Below are positions 44,987 to 54,054 of a DNA stretch of 64,000 nucleotides, one piece after another; the stretch's first letter is position 1, and every line of letters begins with the position of its first letter. The position numbers were made by a program, and so were the translations under genes. Source of the stretch: Paracoccus wurundjeri (GTDB lineage: Bacteria > Pseudomonadota > Alphaproteobacteria > Rhodobacterales > Rhodobacteraceae); NCBI RefSeq assembly GCF_030678915.1, contig NZ_JAUUTZ010000003.1:1-64000 (forward strand), written 5' to 3'. The notes under the pieces were generated by a model that was given only the letters and a program-made list of their open reading frames with translations, did not search any database and had not been told where the DNA came from.

Positions 44987-46312
44987 ATGGACAAGACACC
45001 GCAAACCCTGCCGCGGCAGAACTGGACCTTCTCGAATGAGATCAATTCGGAAATCCGCCGTGCTGCCGCCACTGGTATCTATGATATCCGCGGAGGAGGA
45101 GCCAAACGCCGGGTGCCGAATTTCGACGATCTGCTGTTTCTCGGCGCGTCGATCAGCCGCTATCCGCTGGAAGGTTATCGCGAAAAATGTGAAACTTCCG
45201 TCACGCTTGGCACCCGTTTCGCCAAGAAACCGATCGAGCTGAAAATCCCGATCACCATTGCCGGCATGTCCTTTGGCGCGCTGTCGGCCCATGCCAAAGA
45301 GGCATTGGGGCGTGGCGCGACCGCTGCCGGAACCTCAACCACGACCGGCGATGGCGGCATGACCGATGAAGAACGCGGTCATTCGGAAAAGCTGGTTTAT
45401 CAGTATCTTCCTTCGCGCTATGGCATGAACCCGGACGATCTTCGCCGCGCGGACGCCATCGAGGTGGTGGTCGGGCAGGGCGCGAAACCCGGCGGTGGCG
45501 GCATGTTGCTGGGCCAGAAGATCACCGAGCGGGTCGCGAAGATGCGCAATCTGCCGATCGGGATCGACCAGCGTTCGGCCTGCCGTCATCCGGACTGGAC
45601 CGGCCCCGACGATCTGGAGATCAAGATCCTCGAGATCCGCGAGATCACCAACTGGGAAAAGCCGATCTATATCAAGATCGGTGGCGCGCGTCCCTATTAC
45701 GACACCGCGCTGGCGGTGAAGGCGGGGGCCGATGTGGTCGTTCTTGACGGCATGCAGGGCGGAACGGCGGCGACGCAGGATGTGTTCATCGAACATGTCG
45801 GCCAGCCGACGCTGGCCTGTATCCGTCCTGCGGTGAAAGCGCTGCAGGATCTGGGGATGCATCGCAAGGTGCAGCTTGTCGTCTCAGGCGGCATCCGTGG
45901 TGGGGCCGATGTCGCCAAGGCACTGGCGCTTGGCGCCGATGCGGTGGCGATCGGAACGGCCGCACTGATCGCGCTTGGCGACAACGATCCGCGCTGGGAA
46001 GAGGAGTACCAGAAGCTGGGCACCACCACTGGCGCCTATGACGACTGGCATGAAGGGCGCGATCCGGCAGGGATCACCACGCAGGATCCGGAACTGATGA
46101 AGCGGCTGGACCCGGTTGCTGCCGGGCGCCGTCTTCGCAACTATCTTGCCGTGATGACGCTGGAATGCCAGACGCTTGCCCGTGCCTGCGGCAAAAGCCA
46201 TGTCCATAACCTCGAACCCGAGGATCTCTGCGCGCTCACCATCGAGGCGGCGGCAATGGCCGGTGTGCCACTGGCGGGAAGCAACTGGATCCCCGGGCAA
46301 TCCGGGTTCTGA
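44987..46312 (+). CDS. mgsC: N-methylglutamate synthase subunit C (FMN glutamate-synthase-like)
   Basis: 441 residues. The FMN-binding synthase domain of GltB is clear: KIPITIAGMSFGALSAHAKE, TSTTTGDGGMTDEERGHS, QGAKPGGGGMLLGQKITE, GARPYYDTALAVKAGADVVV, GMQGGTAATQDVFIEH and VVSGGIRGGADVAKALALGA. Near the C-terminus three cysteines (LECQTLARACGKSH, then EPEDLCALT) are spaced as in the 3Fe-4S site of glutamate synthases. It is the catalytic subunit. It follows mgsB by 11 bp with a GAGGAGAAGG ribosome-binding site. Confidence 0.93.
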   Translation: MDKTPQTLPRQNWTFSNEINSEIRRAAATGIYDIRGGGAKRRVPNFDDLLFLGASISRYPLEGYREKCETSVTLGTRFAKKPIELKIPITIAGMSFGALSAHAKEALGRGATAAGTSTTTGDGGMTDEERGHSEKLVYQYLPSRYGMNPDDLRRADAIEVVVGQGAKPGGGGMLLGQKITERVAKMRNLPIGIDQRSACRHPDWTGPDDLEIKILEIREITNWEKPIYIKIGGARPYYDTALAVKAGADVVVLDGMQGGTAATQDVFIEHVGQPTLACIRPAVKALQDLGMHRKVQLVVSGGIRGGADVAKALALGADAVAIGTAALIALGDNDPRWEEEYQKLGTTTGAYDDWHEGRDPAGITTQDPELMKRLDPVAAGRRLRNYLAVMTLECQTLARACGKSHVHNLEPEDLCALTIEAAAMAGVPLAGSNWIPGQSGF

Positions 46313-46381
46313 TCTTCCTTAGAAGGGCGGGGCAGGAACCCCGCCCCGGGGACTCATATATTCGCAACAAGGGAACCATTG

Positions 46382-47686
46382 ATGACAAATCTTGCCACCT
46401 TCGCCCGTGAGAACGGGATCAAGTATTTCATGATTTCCTATACCGATCTGTTTGGCAGCCAGCGAACCAAGCTGGTGCCGACATCGGCGATCGGGGATAT
46501 GCAAAAGGACGGTGCGGGGTTCGCGGGTTTTGCGACATGGTTCGACCTGACCCCAGCCCATCCCGACATGCTGGCTATGCCGGATCCTTCGGCGGTGATC
46601 CAGTTGCCGTGGAAGAAAGAGGTGGCATGGGTTGCCGCCAGTTGCATGATGGAAGGTACAGATCTGGCCCAGGCGCCGCGCAACGTGCTGCAGAAGCTGG
46701 TCAAGGAGGCCGCCGATATGGGCCTGACCGTCAAGACCGGGATCGAGCCGGAATTCCATCTGCTGAACCCCGATGGCACAACCATCGCTGACACTGCCGA
46801 CACCGCGACCAAACCCTGCTATGACCAGTTGGCGATCATGCGCCGCTACGACATGATTTCCGAGATCTGCGATTATATGGCGGAGTTGGGCTGGGAACCC
46901 TATCAGAACGACCACGAGGACGCGAACGGCCAGTTCGAAATGAACTGGATATATGACGATGCGCTGCTGACCGCCGACCGGCACAGCTTTTTCAAGTTCA
47001 TGGTTCATACCATGGCCGAAAAATACGGGCTGCGTGCGACATTCATGCCCAAGCCGATCATGGGTCTGACCGGCAATGGCTGCCACGCGCATATCTCGGT
47101 CTGGGATACCAAGACCGGCGATAACGCCTTTGCCGATGACGACAAGGAACTGGGACTGTCCGAGCGCGGACGCCATTTCCTGGGTGGGATCATGAAGCAT
47201 GCCTCGGCATTGGCGTTTATCACCAACCCGACCGTGAACAGCTATAAGCGGATCAATGCGCCGCGCACCGCTTCGGGCGCGACATGGGCGCCGAACAGCG
47301 TGACCTGGACCGGCAACAACCGCACCCATATGGTCCGCGTCCCCGGCCCGGGCCGGTTCGAATTGCGGCTGCCCGACGGTGCGGTGAATCCCTATCTGCT
47401 GCAAGCGGTCATCATCGCGGCCGGTCTGTCGGGGCTGAAATCCAAGGCCGATCCCGGTCCGCGTTCCGATATCGACATGTATGCCGAGGCCTGCGACGTG
47501 AAAGATGCGCCGAAACTGCCGCTGAACCTGCTGGACGCGATCCGCACCTATGACGCGGATAAAGAGCTGAAAGCGGCGATGGGCGAGGAGTTCTCGGCCG
47601 CCTATATGAAGCTGAAAACCAACGAATGGAACAGCTATTGCTCGCATCTGTCGCAATGGGAGCGTGACAACACCCTCAATATCTGA
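46382..47686 (+). CDS. gmaS: Gamma-glutamylmethylamide synthetase (glutamine synthetase fold)
   Basis: 434 residues from ATG 46382. It is a GlnA relative of the type III group: FMISYTDLFGSQRTKLVPTS replaces the usual beta-grasp start, GIEPEFHLL and HEDANGQFEMNW are metal-site glutamates, GNGCHAHISVWDTKTG and RVPGPGRFELRLPDGAVNPY are family motifs. Its place directly after mgsABC decides for glutamate-methylamine ligase, the ATP-dependent entry of methylamine into the N-methylglutamate pathway. It is 69 bp after mgsC and ends before a strong terminator. A plain glutamine synthetase would not normally lie here. Confidence 0.93.
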   Translation: MTNLATFARENGIKYFMISYTDLFGSQRTKLVPTSAIGDMQKDGAGFAGFATWFDLTPAHPDMLAMPDPSAVIQLPWKKEVAWVAASCMMEGTDLAQAPRNVLQKLVKEAADMGLTVKTGIEPEFHLLNPDGTTIADTADTATKPCYDQLAIMRRYDMISEICDYMAELGWEPYQNDHEDANGQFEMNWIYDDALLTADRHSFFKFMVHTMAEKYGLRATFMPKPIMGLTGNGCHAHISVWDTKTGDNAFADDDKELGLSERGRHFLGGIMKHASALAFITNPTVNSYKRINAPRTASGATWAPNSVTWTGNNRTHMVRVPGPGRFELRLPDGAVNPYLLQAVIIAAGLSGLKSKADPGPRSDIDMYAEACDVKDAPKLPLNLLDAIRTYDADKELKAAMGEEFSAAYMKLKTNEWNSYCSHLSQWERDNTLNI

Positions 47687-47734
47687 GCGACGATCCGGGG
47701 TTTTCCCCTCTTCTCCTTTCCGGTCGTCTCTCTG

Positions 47735-47766
47735 ACCCGCCGACGGTTCTTCGCCTGTCGGCGGGT
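47735..47766 (+). terminator. Rho-independent terminator after gmaS
   Basis: A perfect 10-bp stem ACCCGCCGAC (47735-47744) / GTCGGCGGGT (47757-47766) with a 12-base loop, followed by TTGAGCGTTTT. It ends the mgsABC-gmaS transcript. The remaining 139 bp to the AraC-type gene stop show no feature. Confidence 0.8.
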
Positions 47767-47905
47767 TTGAGCGTTTTAGGGAACGGGTTTCGCCATGACC
47801 GGGGGCGCTGCCTACGGATCCCGGGATATTTGCGTGAAGAAGCAGGGGTATTCGGGGGCATTTGATATGTGCGGGGGGCACGGTCCACGCTGCCTGTCGC
47901 GAAGT

Positions 47906-48886
47906 TCACCTTCGTTCGGGATGGGATCGGCTGCGCCGGGTCGAGGGCGTATCGCCGAATTGCTCCCGGAATCTGCGCGAGAAATGGCTGCGGGAGGTAA
48001 AGCCGGTCGCCAGAGCGATTTCAGCCAGAGGCAGACTGGACTGGGTCAGCAACTCGTCGGCCTTGTCCAGCCGCAGCCGGCGGTAAAGCTGCATCACGCT
48101 TTGGCCCATCTGTGCCTGTGTCAACCGCTCAAGCTGGCGGGGGCCGATACCGCAAAGATGGCCCAGATCCTCCAGTCGCAGGGGATCGGCAAGATGGCTG
48201 GTCATCAGTTCGATCATTGCTACCAGCGCCGGATGGTGCAGATCGTATTTGCGCGCCGGATCCAGTTGCTGCGGCGCCTCGGCCTCGCGGATGCCGGTAT
48301 GGATGAACCAGTCGCTGACCGCGCGGGCCAGAGCCGAGCCGTGATCCGCAGCGATCAGCGCATGCATCATATCCAGGGGCGCCATCCCTCCGGCGCAGGT
48401 GAAACGGTCGCGGTCGATAACGAACAGTCGCCGTTCTATCAGCGCGTCGGGATAAGTTTCCCGCATCGCGTCGATATGCTGCCAGTGGATCGTGAAGCGG
48501 CGCGCGGTCATGATCCCCGCCGCCGCGAGAATGGCCGCCCCGCCCGAGATGCCGCCAAGCGATATGCCGTGCCGCGTCAATCGCCGCAGAAAGGCAAGTA
48601 CCCGCTCGTCCCGCTGTGCCAGCGGGTCGCCGCCGGCGACGACAAACAGGATGTCGAATCCTTCACCGGCATCAGAGATCGGGATCGTGTGGAATGCCCC
48701 GGCACCCGAGCTTTGCATCCAGCCTCCCGGGATCGAAAGGAATTGCAGATCATACAATATCCGACCGCTGAGAAGATTCGCCGCCCGCAACGGCTCGATG
48801 GCCGAAGCGGTCGACATCAGCGCGTAATCCGGCAAGAGCAGGAAGCCATAACGGGTCGGAAGATGGGAATCGGTGACGGCTGGCAT
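47906..48886 (-). CDS. GlxA-type AraC-family regulator (DJ-1/PfpI plus AraC HTH)
   Basis: 326 residues. The N-terminal DJ-1/PfpI-like domain (GFLLLPDYALMSTASAIEPL, then GGISGGAAILAAAGIMTARR) has no Cys at the nucleophile elbow (GGISGGAA), so it is a sensor. The C-terminal double HTH reads RLEDLGHLCGIGPRQLERLT and LPLAEIALATGFTSRSHFSR. Relatives such as GbdR, SouR and ArgR-type regulators respond to methylated or basic amino acids (glycine betaine, sarcosine). It reads divergently from mgdABCD and is a strong candidate activator of that operon, sensing N-methylglutamate or a similar compound. Confidence 0.92.
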   Translation of the reverse strand: MPAVTDSHLPTRYGFLLLPDYALMSTASAIEPLRAANLLSGRILYDLQFLSIPGGWMQSSGAGAFHTIPISDAGEGFDILFVVAGGDPLAQRDERVLAFLRRLTRHGISLGGISGGAAILAAAGIMTARRFTIHWQHIDAMRETYPDALIERRLFVIDRDRFTCAGGMAPLDMMHALIAADHGSALARAVSDWFIHTGIREAEAPQQLDPARKYDLHHPALVAMIELMTSHLADPLRLEDLGHLCGIGPRQLERLTQAQMGQSVMQLYRRLRLDKADELLTQSSLPLAEIALATGFTSRSHFSRRFREQFGDTPSTRRSRSHPERR

Positions 48887-48921
48887 GACATCTATCGGAT
48901 TAACGCGGTCAGTTTCGCATG

Positions 48922-48948
48922 AATGTCCTGTATGGGCAAGGTAATGTC
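48922..48948. promoter_or_regulatory. Direct repeats AATGTC, likely AraC-type sites before mgdA
   Basis: AATGTC occurs at 48922-48927 and again at 48943-48948, 21 bp apart (two helical turns), in the 125-bp gap between the AraC-type gene and mgdA. An inverse copy GATGTC lies at the very start of the regulator gene. Tandem direct half-sites are normal for AraC proteins. Confidence 0.4.
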
Positions 48949-49011
48949 TGTTTCAGGCATGTTTTTTGCGGCATGCTGTGCCAGATTGGGCTGGAACAAG
49001 GAGTCTGAGCG

Positions 49012-50262
49012 ATGCATTTTTCCGGCTTTCGCGTCATCAAGGAGGCCCTGACAGGCCATAAGGGATGGAAGCCGCTTTGGCGCAATCCCGAACCGCAATC
49101 ATCCTATGATTATATCATCGTCGGCGGCGGCGGGCATGGGCTGGCGACGGCTTATTATCTGGCCCGAACCTTTGGTCAGGCGCGTATCGCGGTGCTGGAA
49201 AAAGGCTGGTTGGGGCAGGGCAATATCGGGCGGAACACGACGATCATCCGCTCGAATTACATGCTGCCGGGGAACGAGCCCTTCTATGAATTCTCGATGC
49301 AATTGTGGGAAGGGCTGGAGCAGGAATTCAATTTCAACGCGATGATCAGCCAGCGCGGCGTGCTGAACCTGTGCCATACGGATGCGCAGCGCGACGCCTT
49401 CCGGCGCAGGGGCAACGCGATGCTGCTGGCGGGCGCGGATGCGGAATTGCTGGATGCGGCCGGCGTGCGCGCGATGGCGCCTTTCCTGAATTTCGACAAT
49501 GCCCGTTTCCCGATCAAGGGCGGGCTGTTGCAGCGCCGGGGCGGCACGGCACGGCATGACGGCGTCGCCTGGGGCTACGCCCGGGGCGCAGATATGCGCG
49601 GGGTCGACCTGATCCAGAATTGCGAGGTTACCGGTTTCCGGATCGAGGGTGGCCGCGTTCAGGGGGTCGAGACGTCGCGTGGCTATATCGGCGCGAAAAA
49701 GGTGGGCGTCGCCGTTGCCGGGTCCACGGGGCGCGTGATGGCGATGGCGGGGATGCGCCTGCCGATCGAAAGCCATGTGCTGCAGGCCTTCGTGACCGAG
49801 GGGCTGAAACCGGTGATCCCGGGCGTGATCACCTTTGGCGCGGGGCATTTCTATGTCAGTCAATCCGACAAGGGCGGGCTGGTCTTCGGCGGAGATATCG
49901 ACGGGTACAACTCTTATGCCCAGCGCGGCAACCTGCCGGTGATCGAGGATGTGACCGAGGGTGGTATGGCGCTGATGCCGATGATCGGCAGAGCGCGGCT
50001 GCTGCGGGTCTGGGGCGGGATCATGGACATGTCCATGGATGGCTCCCCGATTATCGATCACACCGATGTCGAGGGACTCTATCTGAATGCGGGCTGGTGC
50101 TATGGCGGCTTCAAGGCGACGCCCGCCAGCGGATATGCCTTTGCGCATCTGCTGGCCAGGGATACGCCACATGATACCGCCAAAGGCTATCGTCTGGACC
50201 GTTTCGCACGCGGTTATGTCATTGATGAAAAAGGCGTGGGCGCTGCGCCGAACCTGCATTGA
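49012..50262 (+). CDS. mgdA: N-methylglutamate dehydrogenase subunit A (SoxB-like flavoprotein)
   Basis: 416 residues. A DAO-type FAD fold starts with YDYIIVGGGGHGLATAYYLA at about 32, and GNIGRNTTIIRSNYMLPGNE follows. The RRGGTARHDGVAWGYARGAD stretch contains His182, the position that carries covalent FMN in heterotetrameric sarcosine oxidase beta subunits. It should be the amine-oxidising subunit acting on N-methylglutamate. The ribosome-binding site is CAAGGAG. mgdB starts 9 bp after its stop. N-methylglutamate is preferred over sarcosine as substrate because mgsABC and gmaS are next door. Confidence 0.9.
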   Translation: MHFSGFRVIKEALTGHKGWKPLWRNPEPQSSYDYIIVGGGGHGLATAYYLARTFGQARIAVLEKGWLGQGNIGRNTTIIRSNYMLPGNEPFYEFSMQLWEGLEQEFNFNAMISQRGVLNLCHTDAQRDAFRRRGNAMLLAGADAELLDAAGVRAMAPFLNFDNARFPIKGGLLQRRGGTARHDGVAWGYARGADMRGVDLIQNCEVTGFRIEGGRVQGVETSRGYIGAKKVGVAVAGSTGRVMAMAGMRLPIESHVLQAFVTEGLKPVIPGVITFGAGHFYVSQSDKGGLVFGGDIDGYNSYAQRGNLPVIEDVTEGGMALMPMIGRARLLRVWGGIMDMSMDGSPIIDHTDVEGLYLNAGWCYGGFKATPASGYAFAHLLARDTPHDTAKGYRLDRFARGYVIDEKGVGAAPNLH

Positions 50263-50271
50263 GGTCTTGTC

Positions 50272-50562
50272 ATGCTGATCCCCCATCCCCTGCTTGGTCT
50301 TCGTGACGCACAGGAGTTCACATATCTGGGCGATGCAAGGCTGATCGATCGCCCGGACGGCATGGCCGAGGGCGCCGAGGCGGCTTTCGCCGAATATGTT
50401 TATCTGCGCGACAACCCGGCGGGTGTGCATCGCGAGCTGTGGTTTCACGAACAGGGCGACCGCTCGTGGCTGATCGTGACCCGCGATACCGTCACACATG
50501 AGATCCTTGGGGCCGAACTGGCCCGCAATGTGGCCCTTGCGGCAAATGGAGGTGAGGCATGA
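50272..50562 (+). CDS. mgdB: N-methylglutamate dehydrogenase subunit B (SoxD-like) lacking zinc cysteines
   Basis: 96 residues with the SoxD core EFTYLGDARLIDRP, VYLRDNPAGVHRELWFHEQG and WLIVTRDTVTHEI. In usual SoxD subunits two N-terminal cysteines, a His and another Cys hold zinc. Here the N-terminus is MLIPHPLLGLRDAQ with no cysteine, and the later site keeps His59 but has Asp63. The whole protein contains no cysteine. It must fold without that zinc site. The stop overlaps the mgdC start by four bases. Confidence 0.87.
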   Translation: MLIPHPLLGLRDAQEFTYLGDARLIDRPDGMAEGAEAAFAEYVYLRDNPAGVHRELWFHEQGDRSWLIVTRDTVTHEILGAELARNVALAANGGEA

Positions 50563-53495
50563 CCCGGCTTTCCGGAGGGCTGATCGACCGTTCCCGCAGC
50601 CTGAATTTCACCTTTGATGGCCGAAAGCTTACCGGGCATCCGGGCGACACGCTGGCCTCGGCGCTGCTGGCCAATGATGTGCGGCTGATGGGGCGCAGTT
50701 TCAAATATCACCGCCCACGGGGGCTGATCGCGGCGGGATCGGAGGAACCGAATGCGCTGGTCGAACTGCGCGGTGGGGCACGGCAAGAGCCGAATACCCG
50801 CGCCACGGTAGCGGAACTGTTCGACGGGCTGGACGCCCGCAGCCAGAACCGTATCGGTTCGCTGAGGTTCGATCTGCTGGCAGTGAATGATCTTTTCTCA
50901 CCCTTCTTCGCAGCGGGATTCTATTACAAGACCTTTATGTGGCCGAAGGCGTTCTGGGAAAAGCTCTACGAACCTGCGATCCGCAGGGCGGCGGGGCTGG
51001 GCAGCCTGTCGATGCAGGCCGATCCCGACGCTTACGACAAAGGTTTCCTGCATTGCGACCTGTTGGTGATCGGCGGCGGCGCGGCGGGGCTTGCCGCGGC
51101 GCAGGCGGCGGCGCGTTCCGGCGCGCGGGTGATCCTTGCCGACGAGGATTTCCGTCTGGGCGGCCGCTTGATGGCCGAGACGCATCTGCTGGATGATGCG
51201 CCCGCCACCGGCTGGGTTTCGGGCGTGGAAGAGGAACTGGCAAGCCTGCCCAATCTGCGCATCATGCGCCGCACCACGGTTTTCGGCGCCTTCGATCACG
51301 GCATCTATGGCGCGGTCGAGCGGGTCGCGGATCATCTTCCCGAGCCGGGGGACAAGCCTCGCCAGACCCTGTGGCGGATCACCGCGAAACGTGCGGTATT
51401 GGCGGCAGGTGCGGTCGAGCGTCATATTCCCTTCGCCAATAACGACCGTCCGGGCATTATGCTTGCGGGGGCAATGCGGGCATTCGCCAATCGCTGGGCT
51501 GTCAGCCCTGCCGCCCGGGTGGCCATCTTCACCAATAATGACGATGGGCATCGCACCGCGATCGATCTTGCCGCCAAGGGAGTCGATATCGCCGGTGTCA
51601 TCGACAGCCGCGACAACGTGACGGCGATGGGAAGTTATCCGGTCTTCGCCGGCGGCGTGGTCAGCGATGCCAAGGGCCGGCTTGGCCTGACGCAGGTCGA
51701 GGTGACGCAGAACGGACGGAGCCAGTGGATCGATTGCGGCGCGCTTGGGGTTTCGGGCGGCTGGAATCCGAATCTGCATCTGGCCTCGCATCACCGGGGC
51801 CGTCCGGTCTGGGACGAGGCGCTGCAAAGCTTCGTTCCCGCCAAGGACGGTCCTCCGGGCCTGATCGTCGCCGGTGCCGCGAACGGGCAGGGCAGCACTG
51901 CTGCCGCGCTACGCTCGGGTGCAGAGGCCGCCGTGCAGGCATTGGGAGAATTGGATATCACGGCCACGTTGCCCGATCTGCCGCAGGCCGAGGATGTGGT
52001 ATCGAAGCCGCATGCGCTTTGGCATGTGCCGGGCAGGGGCCGGGCATGGGTGGATTTCCAGAACGATGTCACGGTCAAAGATATCAAACTGGCCCATCAG
52101 GAAAACATGCGCCCGGTCGAGCATCTGAAACGCTGGACCACGCTTGGCATGGCGACCGATCAGGGCAAGACGGCGAATGTCACCGCCCTTGCGATCATGT
52201 CGGAACTGACCGGCAAACCGATCCCCGAGACCGGGACGACGATCTTCCGCCCTCCTTATTCCGGTGTATCGCTGTCGGTGCTGGGCGGCGGAAACACGGC
52301 CGAGCATTTCCGCCCCCGCCGCCTGACGCCGACCCATCACTGGGCCGAGGCTCAGGGCGCGGTTTTCGTCGAGGTCGGGCCGTGGATGCGCGCGCAATAT
52401 TTCCCTCGTCCGGGCGAAACCCATTGGCGTCAGACCGTCGACCGCGAGGTTCTGGCCACCCGCGAGGGCGTCGGCATCTGCGACGTGACCACGCTTGGCA
52501 AGGTTGACGTGCAGGGCGCCGATGCGGGGGAATTCCTGAACCGGCTTTACTGCAATGGCATGAAGACCCTGAAAACCGGCATGGTCCGTTATGGGTTGAT
52601 GCTGCGCGAGGATGGTATCGCATGGGACGACGGCACCTGCGCGCGTCTGGCCGAGGATCATTACGTCGTCACCACTACCACGGCACAGGCAGGGCCGGTC
52701 TATCGGCATATGGAATTCGCCCGGCAATGTCTGTGGCCCGAAATGGATGTGCAGTTGATTTCGACCACCGATGCCTGGGCGCAGGTCTCGGTTGCCGGTC
52801 CGAATGCGCGCCGGCTGCTGGAACGGATCATGGATGAGGGTGTCGATATCTCGAACGAGGCATTCCCCTTCATGGCCTGCAAAAGCCTGACCATCTGCGG
52901 CGGGCTCAGGGCGCGGTTGTTCCGTATCTCATTCTCGGGCGAGCTGGCCTATGAGGTCGCGGTACCGACGCGTTACGGCAATGCGTTGATGCAACGGTTG
53001 ATCGAGACCGGCGCGGATCTGGGCGCGACTCCTTACGGGACCGAGGCGCTTGGCGCACTCCGGATCGAAAAGGGCCATGCGGCAGGCAACGAGCTGAACG
53101 GCCAGACCAGCCCGCAGATGCTGGGCATGGACCGGATGGTCTCGACCAAGAAGGACAGTATCGGCGCGGTGATGTCACGGCGCGAGGGGCTGGCCGCCGA
53201 TACAAGGCGGCTGGTCGGGCTGCAGCCGGTCGATTCCGCTCAGCCGGTACTGGCCGGGATGCATTTATTCACCGAGGGCGCCGCGCAGAATACCGAGACG
53301 GATCAGGGCTGGATCACCTCGGCCTGTTATTCCCCGCATGTCGGTTCCGCCATCGGGCTGGGCTTTCTGGCCCGTGGCGACGAGCGTATGGGTGAGGTGA
53401 TAACCGGAGCGAACCCGCTGGACCAACAGCAGGTCGCGTTGCGCGTCGTCTCACCCCATTTTGTGGACCCGGACGGAGGACGCCTGCGTGACTGA
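50559..53495 (+). CDS. mgdC: N-methylglutamate dehydrogenase subunit C (SoxA-like)
   Basis: 978 residues, the size of heterotetrameric sarcosine oxidase alpha subunits. Order: a ferredoxin-like N-terminal domain (SRSLNFTFDGRKLTGHPGDT), a pyridine-nucleotide/NAD domain (LLVIGGGAAGLAAAQAAARS), then LAAGAVERHIPFANNDRPGI, and a C-terminal GcvT/THF domain from about 600 (HWAEAQGAVFVEVGPWMRAQ, ATREGVGICDVTTLGKVDVQ, YKVEK-like motif as LRIEKGHAAGNELNGQTSP). The THF domain collects the methylene group as methylene-THF, which FolD, encoded downstream, can oxidise. Overlaps with mgdB and mgdD show tight coupling. Confidence 0.92.
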   Translation: MTRLSGGLIDRSRSLNFTFDGRKLTGHPGDTLASALLANDVRLMGRSFKYHRPRGLIAAGSEEPNALVELRGGARQEPNTRATVAELFDGLDARSQNRIGSLRFDLLAVNDLFSPFFAAGFYYKTFMWPKAFWEKLYEPAIRRAAGLGSLSMQADPDAYDKGFLHCDLLVIGGGAAGLAAAQAAARSGARVILADEDFRLGGRLMAETHLLDDAPATGWVSGVEEELASLPNLRIMRRTTVFGAFDHGIYGAVERVADHLPEPGDKPRQTLWRITAKRAVLAAGAVERHIPFANNDRPGIMLAGAMRAFANRWAVSPAARVAIFTNNDDGHRTAIDLAAKGVDIAGVIDSRDNVTAMGSYPVFAGGVVSDAKGRLGLTQVEVTQNGRSQWIDCGALGVSGGWNPNLHLASHHRGRPVWDEALQSFVPAKDGPPGLIVAGAANGQGSTAAALRSGAEAAVQALGELDITATLPDLPQAEDVVSKPHALWHVPGRGRAWVDFQNDVTVKDIKLAHQENMRPVEHLKRWTTLGMATDQGKTANVTALAIMSELTGKPIPETGTTIFRPPYSGVSLSVLGGGNTAEHFRPRRLTPTHHWAEAQGAVFVEVGPWMRAQYFPRPGETHWRQTVDREVLATREGVGICDVTTLGKVDVQGADAGEFLNRLYCNGMKTLKTGMVRYGLMLREDGIAWDDGTCARLAEDHYVVTTTTAQAGPVYRHMEFARQCLWPEMDVQLISTTDAWAQVSVAGPNARRLLERIMDEGVDISNEAFPFMACKSLTICGGLRARLFRISFSGELAYEVAVPTRYGNALMQRLIETGADLGATPYGTEALGALRIEKGHAAGNELNGQTSPQMLGMDRMVSTKKDSIGAVMSRREGLAADTRRLVGLQPVDSAQPVLAGMHLFTEGAAQNTETDQGWITSACYSPHVGSAIGLGFLARGDERMGEVITGANPLDQQQVALRVVSPHFVDPDGGRLRD

Positions 53496-54054
53496 CCTGA
53501 CACCGATCACCGCCTTGGGGGCATCCGCGCCTGCCGATCAGCATTTCGGCCCGCTGCGGATTTCCGAGAACGCCGATATGGCGCTGGCATCGCTGGCGCT
53601 GCGCCGGGCTGCCGACATGCCAGCGCCGATGGGGCTGGAGCTGCCCGCGCCGGGGAAATGGTCCCAGGGGCAAGGGGTGGCCGCCTTCTGGACCGGTCCC
53701 GATCAATGGATGATCGAGGCCGAAACCCGCGCCACCGAGGATTTCGCCGCGGAACTGGCCTCTCATGCGCCGGGTTGCTCGATCACCGAACAGACCGACG
53801 CATGGACCGTTTTCGAGATCACATCGGATCGCGGCGATGCGCCGATACGGGCCATGATGGAAAAACTGGTCAATATTGATACCGGAAGCTTTGGCCCCGG
53901 AAGCGCGACCCGCACCGGGTTGCATCACCTCAGCGTTTTCCTTGTCCGCCGCGCCGAGGACCGGCTTGCAGTGATGACGATGCGCAGTATGGCGCGCGAT
54001 CTTTGGCATGTGCTGCAGGAAACCGCCAGACGTCTGAAGGGAGAACCGGCATGA
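53488..54054 (+). CDS. mgdD: N-methylglutamate dehydrogenase subunit D (SoxG-like)
   Basis: 188 residues from GTG 53488, which sits behind a GGAGGA ribosome-binding site and inside the end of mgdC. Features of the gamma (SoxG) subunit are [52 protein letters not shown] and the C-terminal [20 protein letters not shown]. SoxG packs against the THF domain of the alpha subunit. The stop overlaps the folD start (ATGA), linking methylene-THF production with its oxidation. Confidence 0.9.
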   Translation: MTDLTPITALGASAPADQHFGPLRISENADMALASLALRRAADMPAPMGLELPAPGKWSQGQGVAAFWTGPDQWMIEAETRATEDFAAELASHAPGCSITEQTDAWTVFEITSDRGDAPIRAMMEKLVNIDTGSFGPGSATRTGLHHLSVFLVRRAEDRLAVMTMRSMARDLWHVLQETARRLKGEPA

